A DNA stretch of 64,000 nt from Chitinophaga pendula (GTDB taxonomy: Bacteria > Bacteroidota > Bacteroidia > Chitinophagales > Chitinophagaceae): contig NZ_CP077769.1 in assembly GCF_020386615.1 (NCBI RefSeq), positions 5,629,501 through 5,693,500 on the forward strand, read 5' to 3'. Each line of letters starts with the position of its first letter. Position 1 is the stretch's first letter. Under the pieces are notes generated by a model. The model worked only from the letters and a program-made list of their open reading frames with translations. It made no database searches and had not been told where the DNA came from. The translations under genes and the position numbers were made by a program. Shown here piece by piece: positions 60,734-64,000 of this stretch.

Positions 60734-61419
60734 AAGCAAGAATCTTACTGGTGGAGGATGATCAGCATGTTGGTGCGGTAACTAAAAAAAGACTGGAAGA
60801 AGCCGGTTATGAAGTAGTACACAGCATAGACGGGCAAATCGCCTGGGAGCAATTCCAGTTACGTACTTTCGATATTTGTCTGCTGGACATCGTCATGCCC
60901 AAAAAAGACGGTTTTACCCTGGCACAACAGATCCGCAAAAAGAACGACCTGATCCCGATCCTCTTCCTCTCCTCCAAATCACTCGACGAAGACAAGATCG
61001 CCGGGTTCAAAACAGGCGCCGATGACTACATCACCAAGCCCTACTCCATGCAGGAGCTGCTCATGCGCATCGAAGTATTCCTGAAACGCACCAAAAACAC
61101 ACCTGCTACCAAACGTACCCAGTACAAAATCGGCAACGTCACCTTCGACTACAACGACCTCCGCCTCTCAGACCCTACCGGAGCGATCGCCGTCTCGCTG
61201 ACCCAAAAAGAAGCAGACCTGTTGAAGTACCTCTGTGATAACGCTAACAAAACCCTGAAACGGGAAGAGATCCTCTTCAATGTATGGGGCAAGGACGACT
61301 ATTTCCTGGGCCGAAGCATGGACGTATTCATCACCAAACTCCGGAAGTACTTCAAGCCAGACCCCACTATCAAGCTGGAAACCCTACATGGGGTCGGCTT
61401 CCGTTTTAATGTGCCGTAA
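60730..61419 (+). CDS. OmpR-family response regulator
   Basis: 229 residues. Receiver 1-120 with Asp53 in CLLDIVMPKKDG and Lys in YITKPYSM near 104; C-terminal winged helix with GRSMDVFITKLRKYF. It is closely similar to the regulator at 57375. No kinase is adjacent. The 3' end overlaps the convergent HIT gene by 14 bp. The -7 region is unclear (TTATTTTG near 60600 is one base short). Confidence 0.92.
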   Translation: MKARILLVEDDQHVGAVTKKRLEEAGYEVVHSIDGQIAWEQFQLRTFDICLLDIVMPKKDGFTLAQQIRKKNDLIPILFLSSKSLDEDKIAGFKTGADDYITKPYSMQELLMRIEVFLKRTKNTPATKRTQYKIGNVTFDYNDLRLSDPTGAIAVSLTQKEADLLKYLCDNANKTLKREEILFNVWGKDDYFLGRSMDVFITKLRKYFKPDPTIKLETLHGVGFRFNVP

Positions 61420-61807
61420 GCGCCGCTACTATACGCTCCTGTACTGCCTTAAACTCCTCCGGAGTCATCTTCAGCTTAGGACGGGTGAAGTTCAGATCAT
61501 CAGCAGAACTGATCGGTACCAAATGCATATGCGCATGTGGCACCTCCAATCCTACTACACTGATCCCCACACGATTACAGGGGACCGCCTGCTCTATTGC
61601 CAGCGCAATAGGCTTCGCAAACAACAAGTACTCCTGCAATAACGATTCCGACAAATCAAAAAAACGATCCGTCTCTTCCTTCGGTACAATCAACGTATGC
61701 CCCTGTACCAACGGAAAAATATCAAGAAAAGCATAAAAACGGTCGTTCTCTGCAATCTTGTAACTGGGGATCTCCCCTTGTATAATCTTTGTGAAAATGC
61801 TGGACAT
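61406..61807 (-). CDS. HIT family protein
   Basis: 133 residues from the ATG at 61807 (MSSIFTKIIQGEIP); the longer ORF upstream is not coding-like. HIT motif HAHMHLVP near 96 and the usual N-terminal CIFCKI segment is SIFTKI here, without the zinc cysteines. It is a nucleotide hydrolase/transferase, probably HINT-like. It follows greA on the same strand at 220 bp, with greA's terminator between. Confidence 0.88.
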   Translation of the reverse strand: MSSIFTKIIQGEIPSYKIAENDRFYAFLDIFPLVQGHTLIVPKEETDRFFDLSESLLQEYLLFAKPIALAIEQAVPCNRVGISVVGLEVPHAHMHLVPISSADDLNFTRPKLKMTPEEFKAVQERIVAALTAH

Positions 61808-61979
61808 ATAGATAGGTTTTAACAAATATGGCCATAACGGCCAGCGGGGACTAAAGGTACGCAAATGTACGGACACAGATATACGGTTCGCCATCCGGAG
61901 TGCAAACAAAAAAATCACTATCCATTCTTACAAAGGCTGACCAAAAGGGATTTCCGGTTCTTTACTTTGCTACATGAAA

Positions 61980-62005
61980 AAGGCCCCTGCCGTAGCAGGG
62001 GCCTT
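61980..62005 (-). terminator. Terminator of greA
   Basis: AAGGCCCCTGC and GCAGGGGCCTT pair perfectly around CGTA; on the minus strand a T5 run follows. Confidence 0.85.
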
Positions 62006-62026
62006 CCTAATAATATCAGCTACCTG

Positions 62027-62500
62027 CTATACCGTGATATGCTCAATCTTGAACTTGATGTGACCATTGGGTGCCTGCACATCCGCAATCTCACCTACCT
62101 GCTTGCCCAACAAGCCCTTGCCGATAGGAGAAGATACCGAAATCTTCCCCGCCTTCAAATCAGCCTCCGTCTCAGATACCAACTGGTAAGTCACGGTCTT
62201 CTTATTCGCCATATTGGTGATCGTTACTTTACATAGTATGGATACTTTAGACGTGTCTATCGTGTCAGCTTCTACCACTCTCGCAGTAACAATGGCATTT
62301 TCCAACGTAGCTATCTTCGCTTCATGAAGCCCCTGAGCTTCCTTGGCAGCATCGTACTCCGCATTCTCCTTCAAATCCCCCTTCTCCCTGGCCTCTGCAA
62401 TAGCCTTCGCGATCTCCGACCGGCCTTTTGTCTTCAGCATGGTCAGCTCTTCGCGCATTTGCTCCAAGGTCTCTTTCGTAACATAGTTAATGCCAGACAT
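62027..62500 (-). CDS. greA: Transcription elongation factor GreA
   Basis: 157 residues. N-terminal coiled coil (about 1-75) with acidic tip residues in KGDLKENAEYDAAKE, and a C-terminal FKBP-like domain ending GKGLLGKQVGEIADVQAPNG. GreA stimulates RNA cleavage in backtracked RNA polymerase. It is a single gene. Confidence 0.93.
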   Translation of the reverse strand: MSGINYVTKETLEQMREELTMLKTKGRSEIAKAIAEAREKGDLKENAEYDAAKEAQGLHEAKIATLENAIVTARVVEADTIDTSKVSILCKVTITNMANKKTVTYQLVSETEADLKAGKISVSSPIGKGLLGKQVGEIADVQAPNGHIKFKIEHITV

Positions 62501-62650
62501 ATACTTCTTGTTTTAGTAATAAGAAAAAAAAATCAACGCCCCCATTTGCATAGAAGCGTTGTGACTGGTATATCGCAAATATAATTATTTTTTGTTTGCG
62601 AAAAAATAGGTTGCAATATGATAAAAATCAGCTATTCGTAGGCTTACTGT

Positions 62651-63580
62651 TTAAATGATGAAAAGCTTCTCCAGCACGATCTTAGCCATCTTTATACTGG
62701 CTTCATGAGAATACCCGGCTATGTGTGGGGTCAACACCACATTAGGTGCCTGCAACAGGTACTGGAACTGCTCCCGCTCTATCTGACTGAACGTTGCCAT
62801 CTTCTCATTCTCCAACACATCCAGACATGCTCCCCGTAACCGCTCGTCCTGCAGTGCGCGGATCACCGCCGCCGTATCCGTTACCTTCCCCCTCGCCGTA
62901 TTCAAATACCAGATCGGACGCTGGAAAGACCGGAAAAAAGCATCGTCTGCCAGATGAAACGTATCCGACGTTAACGGCAAATGCACGCTCACCACATCCG
63001 CCCGCTCATACAACTCATCCATACCAGCCTCCCGCACATAAGCATTCCCAAACCCCTGCTTGAACTTATCATAGGCCAGCACCTGCACATCAAATCCCGC
63101 CAGCTTACGGGCAAAAGCACTGCCCGTATGCCCATAGCCAATAATACCTACCGTCAACCCGTTCAGCTCAAATCCACGGTTACCATCCCGCTCCCACACC
63201 CCTTCCCGCAACTGCAGGTTACTCTTCAGTATATTGTTCATCAGGCACAACAACATTCCTAACGCCTGCTCCCCTACCACATCACAGTTCCCCTCCGGAC
63301 TACTCACACAACGGATGCCTTTGCTGCTCGCATAAGGCACATCAATCAGCTCCATCCCGGAACCCAAACGGCCTATCCACTCCAGCTGAGTAGCCTGGTC
63401 TATAAATCGGCTGTCAATACTCAAACGGGTGGTGACAATCAACCCGACATAATCGTGCATAACGGCCAATGCCTCGTCATAAGTAATAGAGGGCTGGTAA
63501 GAGATGGTATAGCCCTTTTCTTCCAGTCTCTCTATCAGATAGTTATGCGCTTTTGCGGTGATCAGTACTTTACGACTCAT
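62651..63580 (-). CDS. D-2-hydroxyacid dehydrogenase
   Basis: 309 residues. Rossmann motif [13 protein letters not shown] near 143, catalytic Arg in LNTARG near 230, Glu in DVLENEKM near 258, and His in [11 protein letters not shown] near 285. It may be a phosphoglycerate or glycerate/hydroxypyruvate dehydrogenase; the substrate is not clear. Its ATG overlaps the stop of rsmA (ATGA), an odd pairing that suggests an operon. Confidence 0.87.
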   Translation of the reverse strand: MSRKVLITAKAHNYLIERLEEKGYTISYQPSITYDEALAVMHDYVGLIVTTRLSIDSRFIDQATQLEWIGRLGSGMELIDVPYASSKGIRCVSSPEGNCDVVGEQALGMLLCLMNNILKSNLQLREGVWERDGNRGFELNGLTVGIIGYGHTGSAFARKLAGFDVQVLAYDKFKQGFGNAYVREAGMDELYERADVVSVHLPLTSDTFHLADDAFFRSFQRPIWYLNTARGKVTDTAAVIRALQDERLRGACLDVLENEKMATFSQIEREQFQYLLQAPNVVLTPHIAGYSHEASIKMAKIVLEKLFII

Positions 63581-64000
63581 ATCATCTTGTGGGATAAGGC
63601 TACAAAGTCAGCCACCGTAAGGGCCTCCGCCCGCTTGGTAAATTGGCTGTCCTGAAGTAACGCTTTGTCGAATAATGTTTTTAATGGATTACGTAGCTGC
63701 TTGCGACGTTGATTAAACGCGGTCTTTACCAGGTTGAAAAACTTCCGCTCATTGGCAATGTCATAAGGCGTCTCCAGCTTCGTAAGCCGGATCACCGCAG
63801 ACTTCACCTTCGGCGGCGGTGTGAAACAGTTCTCATGTACCTCAAAAAGATATTCTACTTTGTAAAATGCCTGTATCAATACACTGAGTACCCCATATTC
63901 CTTATTCCCATGAGGAGCCGCCACCCGCTGTGCTACCTCCTTCTGGAACATCCCCACCATCACCGGTACCTGCGACTTCCACTCCAATATCCGGAACAAT
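63577..64000 (-). CDS. rsmA: 16S rRNA dimethyladenosine transferase, 3' part only
   Basis: The frame runs off the right edge, so the N-terminal half with the SAM-binding motif is not in the window. The visible ~141 residues carry the C-terminal helical domain with [25 protein letters not shown] and [12 protein letters not shown], which are distinctive for RsmA/KsgA. It dimethylates two adenosines near the 3' end of 16S rRNA. Its stop overlaps the start of the dehydrogenase gene. Confidence 0.92.
   Translation of the reverse strand, partial: LFRILEWKSQVPVMVGMFQKEVAQRVAAPHGNKEYGVLSVLIQAFYKVEYLFEVHENCFTPPPKVKSAVIRLTKLETPYDIANERKFFNLVKTAFNQRRKQLRNPLKTLFDKALLQDSQFTKRAEALTVADFVALSHKMI

Overview
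The window looks like a chromosomal segment of a Bacteroidota bacterium, probably Chitinophagaceae and close to Chitinophaga. The reasons are a PorX-type regulator of the type IX secretion system, an LpxC-FabZ fusion, small families typical of the phylum (DUF3098, DUF3108, DUF4252, DUF4870), several TAnnTTTG promoter boxes and almost no Shine-Dalgarno sequences. No transposase, integrase, phage gene, rRNA gene or CRISPR array was seen. These names come from reading motifs by eye; no database search was run.

Layout. 1-3350: a 5'-truncated 7TM sensor kinase, a receiver-kinase hybrid and a single-domain receiver, followed by tRNA-Ala(GGC). 3765-5074: a ricin-like lipoprotein and a DUF1842-like protein. 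5319-8729, the highlight: a tightly overlapping operon of a Family 2A encapsulin shell (SrpI-like), a SufS-like cysteine desulfurase with a long Pro/Gly-rich N-terminal extension, and an EpsC-type serine O-acetyltransferase. This is the architecture of a sulfur-storing protein nanocompartment. 8800-15095: envelope and housekeeping genes (M23 lipoprotein, MacB-like permease, DoxX, Crp/Fnr regulator, thioredoxin-like protein, DUF4870). 15513-19506: tRNA-Leu(UAG), then tig-clpP-clpX for protein folding and turnover. 19741-25767: GapN, an FG-GAP-like lipoprotein, acyl-CoA dehydrogenase, a ComEA-like protein and a PhnP-like hydrolase. 25995-33119: porX, an HD hydrolase and the lipid A genes lpxD-lpxC/fabZ-lpxA with an overlapping ABC ATPase. 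33201-39719: MFS transporter, metallo-hydrolase, GroES-like protein, HerA-like ATPase, Gfo/Idh/MocA oxidoreductase and a DUF4252 protein. 39780-49287: recQ, copper ATPase, tsaE, ald, an outer-membrane protein, uppP, DUF3098 and ftsX. 49434-64000: leuS, an M23 peptidase, a secreted EEP phosphatase, lipoproteins, an M28 peptidase, ruvB, ruvC, two OmpR-type response regulators without kinases, a HIT protein, greA, a 2-hydroxyacid dehydrogenase and the 3' part of rsmA.

How it fits together. The encapsulin operon links serine activation (acetyltransferase) to cysteine desulfuration inside a shell, so cysteine sulfur can be mobilised and stored. The lipid A cluster, PorX, UppP, FtsX and the many lipoproteins serve the outer membrane and envelope. 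Non-coding features of note are a perfect 24-bp inverted repeat near 39.0 kb, a long imperfect inverted repeat after tRNA-Leu, a two-copy 45-bp tandem repeat near 25.9 kb, a dyad upstream of the encapsulin gene, and an apparent change of GC skew in the second half of the window.
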